Part shown: positions 9,748 through 18,737 of the stretch, in pieces | Layout: the number at the start of each line of letters is the position of its first letter | How positions within the stretch are numbered: the first letter of the stretch is position 1 | From: Mesostigma viride | Taxonomy: Eukaryota; Streptophyta; Mesostigmatophyceae; Mesostigmatales; Mesostigmataceae | Reading direction: 5' to 3' | DNA: 26,803 nt | Assembly: GCA_009746045.1 (NCBI GenBank) | Contig: RPFO01000824.1 | Coordinates: forward strand, 1 to 26,803 | Made by a program: the position numbers and the translations under genes | The notes under the pieces: generated by a model | What the model was told of the DNA's origin: nothing | The model's database searches: none | Seen by the model: the letters and a program-made list of their open reading frames with translations, nothing else

Positions 9748-10855
9748 CTGCTCCTTGTTGTCTTCTTGCTGACTGCCCTTTGAAGGCTGGCCTGCCTGGG
9801 ACTTGTTGTTGTTCTTCTTGTTGTTGTTGTTATTCTTGTTGCTGCCCTGGCCCTGGGACTTCTTGAAGCTGGGACACTCCTTCTTGATGTGCCCCCACCC
9901 CTTGCACAGGTAGCATTGTATCTTGGACTTGCCCTGGCCACTGCCCCCATTGTCAGACGCGTTGCCCTGCTTGGGCTGACCACCCACCCGCCTGAACACC
10001 GACTTGGAGTGTGACCTCCTGTCAGAATCAGGTGAATGATCTCCCTTGCGCTTGTATGGTTGCCCCTACGCCCTCCTTGGCTTCGGTCAGCCTCAGACGT
10101 CTTGGAGCCACCCTGGGTACGCCCGCCTGCCTGGGTAGCCTTCACTGCTGGCACTCCACCCTCAAACAGCTCCTCTGCCTCGAGTGCTTGTTTGATGACC
10201 TTGTAGGCCTTCAGGGTAGAGTGTGGGGCACACATGACTTTTAAGGAGCCACGTGTCGCCTTATCCAGCCCAGAAACCTTGAGCCAGTTGGTTAGGGCTA
10301 TGTTATCAGCGACATTAAAGCCGTGAGCCCTGCCCTCCTCAACCATCTTACAATAGTTGAGAAAGTTCTGGATCAGGTCCCCCTTGACCTCCCACCCTTG
10401 GTACTTGTCCTGCCAATGGATGCCGACCTTCTTTCGTTGGTCTCCAGCAGCTCCTTCAGCTCAGCCACGTACAGTGCCCAGGCCTTATTGGCCTTTTTGC
10501 ACTCCCTGGTTAGGTCCTTAATCTGGTCAGTACACTTGCCAAAAGTGCTACTGCCTATCCAGATTTGATAGTAATTTGTACCACCGTACAAGCTAGGGAA
10601 CCCTTCCAATCCCTCCACAAACTCTTCAGCCTGCTTAGGCTTGGAGTCTGAGGTTACAGGCTGCAACTGATTGACAATTAAAAGACCCTGTGTGGTAAGA
10701 TCAAAGCCATGAATAGCTTGTGCATTATTATTATTGTGAGGAAGGTTGGTAATCTCTCCGGTAAGCCCCACGTCATCTACGTGAGCGGTTCCACTACCAG
10801 CACCCCCATTATTATTCCCACTGGCTGGACCCTTGCTACGGCGTCCCTCAGCCAT
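9748..10855 (-). CDS. R2 Gag with CCHC zinc knuckle, two frame changes
   Basis: Start at ATG 10855 (MAEGRRSKGPASG). Frame 1 (to 10373) holds an Asn/Gly-rich N-terminus and a capsid-like part (CKKANKAWALYVAELKELL). Near 10427-10434 (plus CCTTCTTT) the sequence must move to the -1 frame, which continues HWQDKYQGWEVKGDLIQNF and ends in ALEAEELFEGG; that frame stays open to 9600. A second -1 move is needed after a TAG at 10066-10068 to reach the third frame, which holds FRRVGGQPKQ and the knuckle CYLCKGWGHIKKEC (CX2CX4HX4C, about 9885-9930), followed by a Lys/Asn/Gln-rich tail. The second move matches the one in R1 in place and direction. The protein binds and packages the element RNA. Confidence 0.82.
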
Positions 10856-11023
10856 CCTGCACTACCAGCTATTCAAAGAACACCTTAACAAAGCAGCAGA
10901 AAATATGTACAAAATTTTTGTGTCGCCACTGCCGCCTGCGCCGGTGTCGCTGCCGCCCCCGCGAATTGCCGCCGAAATTCGACAAAAAAATGTCGACAAG
11001 TACTGCAAAGAAAATTAGGCCGA

Positions 11024-11732
11024 CTAGTAGTCAAGGCCCCTGAAGTCGCAGTACGTGTATACGAACTCACGATCCTCCATATCCAGCTCCGGACCTGCAC
11101 CGGTATGAATTAAAACCGGCGTGCTCCCCGCCGCGTAAGTTGCGACGCGCCGACGCGCGACGAGGCGCAGAGGATGTGTAAAGATCGTCAATAATTCCCA
11201 CCCCGCGGGAATCCACTCTCGCACAGAGGCGAGAAATGCCACCAGGTTAATTAAAACCTGGCGCTCGCGACTGCGTACGCCGCGAGTGAGCAGCGATAAC
11301 AGCGCGAGATCCTGAAACAAATTTGTCGACACCGCCGGCGCGCCCCCCGTGCGTAGCGATGCCCAGTTTTGCAGGTTTCTCTGGTAACCGGTGAGTGAAG
11401 AGAGGACGTTGTCCAACTCCTCAATGGCAGTCGTGACTTCGGTCACCGACCGCAAACCTCCCCGCACCTGGACCGTAAATGTCGATAAAATGTTTCGAAT
11501 CTGGTCCAACAGGTTGCGGATTGCCGGCACCAGTGCTGGCAAATCGGGGTCCTCGGGGTTATCCCCGAGCAATGCGTGAGCTGCACGCTGCTGACGATGA
11601 AGCTCGTCGAGCGAACGTAACTTCGTCGAGCAATTGCTGCCACGACGGCGCAGTCGGTCTTGACGAAGAACCAGCCGGCGGAGCGGCTATTTCCTCATCG
11701 TCCGGAATCCGAAATTCTTCCGAATTTGGCAT
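11024..11732 (-). CDS. R2 ORF1: unidentified protein upstream of gag, frameshifted
   Basis: Starts at ATG 11732 (MPNSEEFRIPDDEEIAAPP), only 24 bp inside the 5' LTR. After about 50 residues the frame must shift by +1 (near 11600-11620) to join the longer frame LRSLDELHRQQRAAHALLGD, which ends DFRGLDY-stop at 11024. The protein has a short acidic N-terminus, then helical stretches (PAIRNLLDQIRNILSTF, VTTAIEELDNVLSSL). No family is recognised. It occupies the same place as R1 ORF1 and is followed by gag after about 170 bp. The shift may be mutation or a sequence error. Confidence 0.65.
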
Positions 11733-11756
11733 CTTTTTGACAGAGCGTGTAATACG

Positions 11757-12373
11757 AGTTGTGAGGGTAAGAATGCCACGAATTCCGCCATGGTTCTTGC
11801 AGGAAGTTGCCTTTATTAATAACAAGGAAACACAGACGTAAGTCACGTCACTTCCAAGACTGCACGCAGCACAGACGACAGGGTCGCAGTGCCAAGAGAA
11901 CGTGCACGCAAGAACTAGCGTCCCGGTGTGACCAAGTCACTCATATAGCTTGCTAGGGACGCGTCCAAGTATTCAGCTGCACTGTCACAGCTGAACTGTC
12001 AATCAATTGATTACACAGACTCTGGCACGCCTTTGGCGCGCAGATCTATCAATTGTCCATACGGCTAGTCCTGTGGACCTATCCGTACACTAGTCAGCAT
12101 CAATTGTCTCATAGGTCCTGGCGCGCTACAGTGCGCCTACCTATCAATTGACCATCAAGTCCTGTACAAGTCCTGTCAACGTCCTGCGGACTATCAAAGT
12201 GACACTTGTACATCCTGTGTCCGTACGCGCCCACAGTGGCGCGCCGGGTACTGTCGGCACAGCCTAGGAAACGTCATAACTTTTACGTTCCTTAACCAAA
12301 TGAGGCGTTCAAGGTGCCGTTGGAAAGAGCGTAACAATCTCTATCCATCTAACGTAAATCCTTTACGTTAACT
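11757..12373 (-). repeat. R2 5' LTR
   Basis: The partner of 4555-5171, 617 bp, ending AACT at 12373 followed by CATAC. In element orientation U3 starts at 12373 and the LTR ends at 11757; the next bases would hold the primer-binding site (minus strand CGTATTACACGC), which I could not match to a specific tRNA. Confidence 0.92.
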
Positions 12374-12378
12374 CATAC
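12374..12378. repeat. R2 target-site duplication, right copy (CATAC)
   Basis: Identical to 4550-4554 and directly after the AACT terminus of R2. Confidence 0.85.
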
Positions 12379-12746
12379 AGGCACAGTGACCACAGAGCAC
12401 AGTCCACAGTGACTATTGCATCTGCACCTAGAAGTCCAGGACTAAGCCTGCGGTACCAACAGACCACAGGTTAAGGTTCCTATTTCCTGCGTACGACGTA
12501 TTAATCCAATACCGTCGTAGGTACATCACCTAATTCCTGTCAGCCCAGGAATTACTGTCGACCCCATATGTCGTCGGCAAATATTCACGTCCGACTTAGA
12601 AGAACAGCCGGCTCGCGCTCGCGCGCGACCGGGAAGTCGGAACGCCATAACTTTCTTGATACTTGTCGGAATGAACTCGTTCCGGTGCCGCTGGAATCGC
12701 AGAGATATGCCGAATCAGGATCACGCCAATGCGCTTGGCGTTAACT
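12379..12746 (-). repeat. R1 5' LTR, U3 part
   Basis: Continues the R1 LTR on the far side of R2 and ends GGCGTTAACT at 12746. In element orientation it starts AGTT followed by a hairpin (12723-12741). It then shares blocks with the R2 U3 (CGGCACC, then AAAGTTATGxCGTT), so the two LTRs are distant relatives. The next base begins R3 coding sequence. Confidence 0.75.
12723..12741. repeat. Hairpin at U3 end of R1 LTR
   Basis: ACGCCAA-TGCGC-TTGGCGT, a 7-bp stem, next to the AACT terminus. It is in the same position as the R2 hairpin, with different but still complementary bases. Confidence 0.65.
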
Positions 12747-12747
12747 A

Positions 12748-13334
12748 CTACTGGGCAGCAAAGGGTAAAAGGCCTCCCGAGGCCGCCGCCGGGCTCGTGA
12801 TAGACACGCCTGCCATGGTATCTATGGCCGCAATATGCCTAGAGGGAACATCATGAGCTTCAGTCACAACCGTGGGGCACTTATCTGGCATGACGCGGCT
12901 GACTTGTGCCGCACCACCCGCTGCCGCCGCCTTGAGCTTGTCCGCCTTGAGCAGCTGTCGGAGGACGTGGGCCAGCTGGGAGCCCACGCCCGCGCCTGAC
13001 GATGTGTCCGGCGCCGCCACGGTGGGCGCTGCTGGGGTCGCGGGGAGGGGCTGAGGTAGCGCCCCCGCGTCGACCCCGGGGACTTGCTCCGGCGCGGCGC
13101 CTGCAGGGGGGTGGGCAACAAGCGCATCATGCACAGCCACCCCAAGTGGGGTGGGTAGGACAGGTTCCAGCCGGGCCCGCTTGGCCGGCCGGCTATCCAC
13201 ATCCCAACCGAGCTGGCGGCTGTGCTCCTTGGCCGCCTGGACCTGGGCATCGGACGCCTTGTACCGATACACCTTATCCCACGGGATGAGATAGTCCCTA
13301 TGCTCCCAGTGCACCTTCACCCGCCTATGCACCC
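12748..13334 (-). CDS. R3 Pol fragment: integrase C-terminus and start of protease
   Basis: Open from the hAT TSD to the R1 junction. It begins with the IN C-terminal part (RRVKVHWEHRDYLIPWDK), then a long Pro/Ala-rich spacer, a helical LAHVLRQLLKADKLKAA, and the protease motif HIAAIDTMAGVSITS near 12800-12830. The third residue of the usual DTG/DSG triad is Met here. PR is cut after about 20 further residues by R1; the stop beside 12748 belongs to the junction. It joins in frame to 17517-18003 once the hAT is removed. Confidence 0.82.
13327..13334. repeat. hAT target-site duplication, left copy (ATGCACCC)
   Basis: ATGCACCC directly before the CAGTG terminus; the identical 8-mer follows the other end at 17509-17516. 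Eight base pairs is the hAT hallmark. Confidence 0.95.
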
Positions 13335-13345
13335 CAGTGTAAAAT

Positions 13346-13490
13346 CATACGCCGTATTATACGGTATAATACGTTATACGCTGGTTGTTAGCGTATAATT
13401 TTTCATACGTAATACGTTTTAGCGCATAATGACGTATAATGCCGTATAATACCGTATAATACCGTATAATACCGTATAATGCCGTGTTTT
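13346..13490. repeat. Subterminal repeat cluster, left end of hAT
   Basis: Repeated CGTATAAT / TAATACCG units, including three tandem copies of a 10-bp CCGTATAATA unit near 13450-13480. This is typical of transposase-binding sites in hAT ends. Confidence 0.7.
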
Positions 13491-13770
13491 CCGCGGTTTT
13501 TTTACGTTTTGCGCGGCTAGGATGCCAGAACGACAGGGCAACGATTTGAAGCCACAGATTTCGTATCTCTACTAAGTACTGACCCGTCTGAACTTTCACA
13601 ATTCGACGCGATCTTATTTTGAAATTTCAGTCGGGTACGTGCTGCCCACTTCACGGCCCCTTTTTTGGGCGGGAATCTGAAGAAATGCAAGGCTTAAGAA
13701 CTGCGAGCTTTGTTGGCAAAGGCAGAATTGTCACCTGGCCGCAGGCCGCACGCGAGAATTGCGAGCAAAA

Positions 13771-16263
13771 ATGTCAATGTCTGACAAGGATCGTGCAATG
13801 TCTGACGAGGATGGCGAAGACGTCGACTTGTCAAGAACAACGGTGTGGACGTACATCACCAAGCACAGAATTGCCAAGGGCAACACGCTGACCAACAACT
13901 ACGATATGACCTGCAGCCGATGTTACCATGCTTGGCGTGGCAGCACGAGCAGGGCAACTGCGCATTTTCTTGGAGGGGACTTTGCCATCTCGGCTGGAGT
14001 CAGTCCCTGCTCGAAGCCGCCCACCGAGCTGCGGCCACGCCTGCTCCAGGCGAAGCTGCAAACCACCAGGAGGAAGGCGGTTCGTGCCCGCCGTGAGCAG
14101 GAGTGCATCGCAGAAGAGAGGCACATGGCTCGCGCCGATGATGACAGCGACAACGGCCTCATCGGAGATGAAGAGGACATCGACGTCGACGAGAACGGCG
14201 AACAGCTGCCGACCTTCCTGCGAGGTGCCGGGCCCGCATCTGCACTTAGCAAACGCAGGTCGTCCGCCTCCGGCTCCGGTTCAACCGGACGTGCAACTGC
14301 TGACGTCGTCGAGATCAAGTCATCTCAGCCGGCACTGCACCAGCAGACCATGGCCGCGGCTGTCGGGCTGGGAAAGCCCGCCATCGACAAGCTGCTTTGC
14401 AGGGGGTTTATGTCGGCCGGTATCCCACTCAACGTTGTGAATAACGCGCATTTCAAAGCTGCTCTGTCCGCCATCAGCCGAGGAGGGGTGCAGTACCTGG
14501 CGCCAAGCTCTCAGACCATGCGGACCCGAGACGCACCCCTCGTTGCCAAGGACTTGGAGAGGGACGTCAAGGAGAAGACCCAGCTGGCCACAGGCATGGG
14601 AGGGACGTTCATCACGGATGGCTGGAAAGACTGCAGTCGCGAATCTCACATCATGAACGTCTTCCATCTGCCCACCTTTACATACTTCATCGGATCCGAC
14701 CACGTGACGGGGCAGGTGAAGTCTGCTGAATTCATGGCAGACCTGGCAGAGCCTCACATCTTGGCCGTCGGCGCAGCGAACGTCGTGCAGGTGATTACGG
14801 ACACCACAACATCCATGGAGAACATGAAGAAACTCCTCGAGGCATCATTCCCGCACATCATCATCTCCAGGTGCTGTGCCCACTCGCTGGACCTGTGTTT
14901 CGAGGACATCGGCAAGGAGCCAGCGGTGGACAGGGTCCTGTCACAAGTGAACACGGTGGTGGTATTCGTGCTGGGGCACGAGAAGATCAACAGTTTTTTC
15001 ATGGGCCTGGACAAGAGCGCCAAGAGTCTCAAGAAGTACGCCGACACCCGCTTTGGCGCCAGGTATATCGCTGTGATTTCATGAGTTATATCCACAATTT
15101 GCTACGCCCTCTTTTTTCTCATCATCTTCGCTTAATTCTGCTAGTTTATCATTCCTTTAATTGAGACACAATCATACTGTTGTTGGCGTGTTACTAATTC
15201 CATTTTCACAGTTGTGAGGATGGCATCATTTTTTTCATGGCATTGCTGCTTCAGGTTTTACTCGGCGGAGAGCGTTCACGAGGCCAAGACCCGGCTCATG
15301 GTCACCTTCGAGGACGAAGAGTTGGTGAAGTATGCCGAGGCGCAGAAGTGGTGGCCCGCGTTCACGCAGGTCCAGGATATTGTGGGCAGCCCGCAGTTCT
15401 GGTCCGGCGTGCGCATGCTCGTTGACATTTTCAAGCCCATGAAGCTCGTGCTCAAGATTTTCGACAGCGACAAGCCAGCAACAGGCGAGCTGTACTACAT
15501 GATGTACGAGCTCCTCCAGGCTGTGCAAGACATTCGCGGGCTGCACAAAGACCTGTCCAAGCAGCTGCAGGTCCTCGTGCGCAGGCGCTGGGATTACATG
15601 CATTCCATCATCCACGCCGCTGGCTACGCGCTCAATCCCAAGTACTGGGGCCCTGACCACGCACAATATACCATCAAGGAAGTGAGTAAATGGCTAAGTA
15701 ATTCTTATTTTTCTTCATGGCACGCTATTTGTTATTAGTCCATGGCTAATTTTGGCTTTTGAGCAATGTGTGGGAAATTGGTATTGAAGGGCTGAAGCCT
15801 TCGTTGTCAGTTCCTGAATAGACGTCCTCTAACCTCTTTGCAATCCTTAATTGCACTGCCACTGTTTCCCCCATCGTACTATCCCTCTCCTGCTCAGGTG
15901 ACAGATGGCCTCCACGCGTGCATTGACAAGATTCATCTGGGCGACAAGGCAGCCTTCGACCTGGCCATCAAGCAGTACGAGCAATACACCGACCAGCAGG
16001 GTGCATTTGCACAGAGCGACTGCAAGAGGCAGGCACAGGCGCCGGGCATGGTGCCGTACCAGTGGTGGCGCACCTGGGGCGGCTCCACGCCCGAGCTGCA
16101 GGAGGTGGCGATCAAGGTGCTGGCCCAGCCGGTCTCCTCGGGCTCTGTCGAGCGTGTCAACAGCGAAGCCGGCTGGATCAAGTCGCTCAAGCGAAACCGC
16201 CTGACGCATGTCAACCACAACCGCCTCATCTACGTGCACCATGCACAACCTCCGCGCGATTGA
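13771..16263 (+). CDS. hAT transposase (three exons)
   Basis: Exons 13771-15062, 15255-15681 and 15898-16263 give 694 residues. ATG 13771 is chosen because it is the first ATG in frame (AAAAATGTC, A at -3). Domains: a BED-type zinc finger with C48, C51, H65 and C80; an acidic linker (120-145); a DUF659-like RNase H core with D283 (FITDGWKD) and D344 (QVITDTTTS), followed by CCAHSLDLCFEDIG; and the hAT dimerisation domain at about 625-690 (WWRTWGG, PVSSGSVERVNSEAGW) with catalytic E658. Introns are GT-AG, phase 2 and phase 0. Near the stop, GTGCACCATGCACAAC looks like a 7-bp duplication; in the other frame the end would read HNLRAIDAIKDYDDQ and stop at 16310-16312. It catalyses cut-and-paste transposition. 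Confidence 0.92.
15063..15254 (+). other. Intron 1 of hAT transposase
   Basis: 192 bp, AG|GTATATCG to CTTCAG|G. Removing it joins GARFYSAESVHEA in frame; without splicing the frame stops at TGA 15082-15084. Confidence 0.85.
15682..15897 (+). other. Intron 2 of hAT transposase
   Basis: 216 bp, GAA|GTGAGTAAA to CTGCTCAG|GTG. Removal joins TIKEVTDGLHACIDK in frame. Confidence 0.85.
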
Positions 16264-16312
16264 CGCCATCAAGGATTACGACGATCAGAACACGGTTATT
16301 CCATGGGAGTAA

Positions 16313-17402
16313 AGCTTTAATGTGAGCTCGCACCTAAAGGATTGATGCCGACTCACTAAGTGGGGTAGAGGCCGTAGAGCCCTGCTAGCTCCTGGTCATG
16401 GCTATCCATTTGCTGGGTGGCCACTGGGCACTGGCCATAATATGCCAGGGCTCAGGCGACCGGGAGTTGGTGGATGGTGGGAGGTCTCATCTGCACACCG
16501 CTTGAGGCTCAATAGCAATGCTTTGATGCATGGCTTCTACACTATAGCGCACACATTTATCAAGACTGATTGTCTGTGACTAGTGAGGTGTTGTTTATGA
16601 GCCTGCAGAAAACAGTTGCACCATGGCAAGGGCAGCATGCAATAGTCAACTACCACATGTGTGGTATTTGAATTGATGATGTGTTTAATATGTTGGCCCT
16701 ATGCTGGCCCACTGCATGGTCCCCTAGTTAGTGCTGGCCTTTTTTAACATGTTGGCCCCATGCTGGCCCACTGCACGGTCCCGGCAAATTTCAGTTATTA
16801 AGACAATTATATTGAGACAACTATTCCTGGAAATATACACAATTGTGAATACAGTACTATGCACACTTGCAGATGCACACATTATGCACACCACATGCAC
16901 TATCTTAGTTGGGGACTTCAGTGCCGTCCGTGGTCCCCCAAAGGGGACACGAGATTAATTAATATTAATTAATTAATTCAGTTAATTAATTAATTAATGC
17001 ACACCACGAGTCACACACCTGTAGTCACATGCAGCTCAGTATATTCACATAGCATCGCACCATGCAAACATACTACATGCATTAATTGTATACTACTGTA
17101 GTATTTGCGTGCATGCACAGCCACATAAATATATATTAAAATATATAATTACTTGCATCAAAGTGAAGGCACCCAAGTAAACATAACCAATATAAACCCA
17201 CATATATACACATACACACAATTATGCATGCGCACGTTTACATTCTCAGTATTACATGCAATACATCGATCGTGTCCACAATGTCCACCGTATAGAGTAT
17301 AGCCGAGGGTAGGGCAACCTTGGATTATGTCCAAAACAGTGTTAAAAACATGTGGATTGATGGTGGGTGTCTTAAAATGTGTAAAATCAGAGTATTCTGA
17401 GT
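16313..17402 (+). other. Non-coding 3' region of hAT
   Basis: About 1.1 kb without a recognisable gene. It holds a direct repeat (TTGGCCCxATGCTGGCCCA at about 16691 and 16752), a TTAATTAA low-complexity tract at about 16953-17000, and ATGCAYACAC-rich sequence. It may carry the polyadenylation site and transposition signals. Confidence 0.55.
16953..17000. repeat. TTAAT low-complexity tract
   Basis: Two TTAATTAATTAAT stretches separated by CAG; self-complementary and AT-only. Confidence 0.75.
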
Positions 17403-17491
17403 GTGTCCGTACGATAACGTATAATATCGTATTATACCGTATTATACCGTATTATACATTATACTCCACCGTGACCGTATAACGCGTATAA
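17403..17491. repeat. Subterminal repeat cluster, right end of hAT
   Basis: Three tandem CGTATTATAC units and related CGTATAAT copies, in inverted orientation relative to the left cluster. Confidence 0.7.
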
Positions 17492-17508
17492 CGTACGATT
17501 TTACACTG

Positions 17509-17516
17509 ATGCACCC
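17509..17516. repeat. hAT target-site duplication, right copy (ATGCACCC)
   Basis: Identical to 13327-13334, immediately after the CACTG end of the transposon. Confidence 0.95.
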
Positions 17517-18003
17517 AGTCCAAATCCACCACCATGCCTGGCCCTTGCATCTGCCCCCGCTTGCCAAAGGAATTCTCCTTGTGAAACAAGACCAACTCCC
17601 CCAGCTCCCACTCCTGCGACAAGTCAGGCTGGGTGCGGTCTAACTGCCGCCTAACCTCAGCGGTGGTAGCGAGGTGGGCCTCCCAATGGTCTGCCACGTC
17701 CGGAGGGTAAATGCCCGACTGCAGCCCCCGCGCGGTAATAAGACCTAGTCCCTGGGGCAGCTTGAAAAGCACCTGGCTGTTGTACTTGTCCATGAGCAAG
17801 CGGCACCACAGCGCGCGTTGTGCATAAGGCTGCCCCGCGGGCTTGAATCCTAACCCGCTGGCCTGCTGCTTGGCTGCCATGCCCTTTACGCTGCTGATGT
17901 GCCTATCAATCAGCCCCAAGTTGCCATGGTCCTGCCGCCCAGCAATAACCACCATCTCACAGCCTTCCCGCCCCACAATGCAATCAAATTGTTGGTCCAT
18001 GCA
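17517..18003 (-). CDS. R3 Pol fragment: integrase core second half
   Basis: Frame from about 18003 (first Met 18000, MDQQFDCIVGREG) to the hAT insertion; the stop at 17452 lies inside the hAT. It holds the second catalytic Asp (DQQF) and, 29 residues on, GLIDRHISSVK, where R1, R2 and R4 have Glu (GVVER, GAIER, GVIER). The catalytic Glu is thus Asp, a likely inactivating change. The C-terminal part FHKENSFGKRGQMQGPGMV matches R4 (YYKENSFGKVGTWLGP). The upstream IN half is in a different frame (a -1 register change near 18003, CATGCATGG). Confidence 0.85.
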
Positions 18004-18734
18004 TGCAACATGACCTCAGAAATGGGAAAGAAGTGAGACATGGCAATGCGCAGCCCCCGCCACAAGGACTCCTCTACCATGCTTGGCAGGGGCTCGATGG
18101 CTAGGAACTTGGTATAGCGATCCATCAAGACCAAATAATAGTCCCCCTCCTCCAAATGCATGACATCCCCCACTAACCTCCCCCGGTACGGGGAAGGAGT
18201 CTTAGCATGCCAGCGCCTACGCTTCTTCCTGACACTTGCGCATGCGTGGCACTCCTCTAACTCCGCCTGAGCGACCTTCAACCCCGGCGCCCCCATAAGC
18301 CGAGTCGCCCAGTCTAGCGTTTGCCCCGCCACATGACCCACCGCAAGGTGAATCTGGTGAGCAAGCATCCGCAATCCTATGGCCGTGGGGGTGGTGCCAT
18401 CGGCCCCTTCTATGCTAGGCACCTGCCCCGCCAAGCTCTCTGCATGTGCATTCCTGTCGGCAATGTGCTCTAGTGAGGCCTTACTGATGCGGCGACCCAA
18501 CTCCACGTCTACGTGAGGGGCTACCTCGGCATCTGCCGGCACTATCTCACCTGAAGGGGTGAGCTCCGGAAGGGCGTGTTCAGGCTCTATTGCGACCACG
18601 CTGGGCAAGCACTCCTGATCAGCTGCAGCACTTGCACTTCCATTCTGAACCACTGACGTGGGAACATTAGGACTACAAGGCACAGCATCCTCACGCCTAG
18701 CCGACTCACCGCGACACACATCACCTCTATGACG
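18003..18734 (-). CDS. R3 Pol fragment: linker, integrase zinc domain and core first half
   Basis: Open in frame from the UGA at 18735. After a linker of about 120 residues comes the IN zinc domain with HQIHLAVGH (Hx4H) and ECHACA (CxxC), then TPSPYRGRLVGDVMHLEEGD with the first catalytic Asp, and DRYTKFLAIEPLPSM. The frame then fails at about 18003, where the rest of the core continues in the -1 frame. The CxxC pair and GDVMH are shared with R4 and separate this subfamily from R1/R2. Confidence 0.85.
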
Positions 18735-18737
18735 TCA
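18735..18737 (-). promoter_or_regulatory. R3 in-frame UGA between Gag and Pol (candidate readthrough stop)
   Basis: Gag ends PAMPK-UGA followed by CGU, and the same frame continues into the IN linker and IN without another stop. This is the third element in the window with a single UGA-C at this place. Confidence 0.6.

Larger units (their letters stand above)
4555..12373 (-). mobile_element. R2: full-length copia-like LTR retrotransposon
   Basis: A complete 7.8-kb element: LTRs at 4555-5171 and 11757-12373 (617 bp each, two mismatches seen, both near 4565 and 11767), a polypurine tract next to the left LTR, and a 5-bp TSD. Minus-strand order is 5' LTR, ORF1, gag, zinc knuckle, UGA, IN, PR, RT, RH, 3' LTR. 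The LTR match means a recent insertion, yet the coding part carries five register changes besides the UGA. It is inserted in the 5' LTR of R1. Terminal bases AGTT...AACT differ from the usual TG...CA. Confidence 0.92.
1..12746 (-). mobile_element. R1: copia-like LTR retrotransposon, 5' part, interrupted by R2
   Basis: Minus-strand element read from its 5' LTR (12746 down to 12379, then 4554 down to 4228) through ORF1, gag and pol, running off the left edge of the window inside pol after PR. RT, RH and the 3' LTR are therefore outside. The 5' LTR is cut by the complete element R2 (4555-12373). R1 itself sits in the protease coding region of R3, whose frame ends at 12748 exactly where the AGTT terminus of the R1 LTR begins. 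The flanking bases ACTAC (12747-12751) would be one copy of its target duplication; the other copy is outside the window. The pol frame is uninterrupted as far as it can be followed. Confidence 0.85.
13335..17508 (+). mobile_element. hAT transposon, complete
   Basis: A 4174-bp DNA transposon with 17-bp terminal inverted repeats (CAGTGTAAAATCATACG at 13335-13351 and its complement, one mismatch, at 17492-17508), an 8-bp TSD and one transposase gene. Both ends carry clustered CGTATAAT-type subterminal repeats. It lies in the integrase codons of R3. TIRs, TSD and transposase are all intact or nearly so, which indicates recent mobility. Confidence 0.95.

Noticed and set aside
12656-12856. Small plus-strand ORF at the R1/R3 junction
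   Set aside because: It spans the LTR-to-protease junction, so it is a chance ORF.
14320-14757. 145-codon minus-strand ORF
   Set aside because: Antisense shadow of the hAT DUF659-like core.
15235-15666. 143-codon minus-strand ORF inside the hAT
   Set aside because: Antisense of transposase exon 2; no domain and explained by codon bias.
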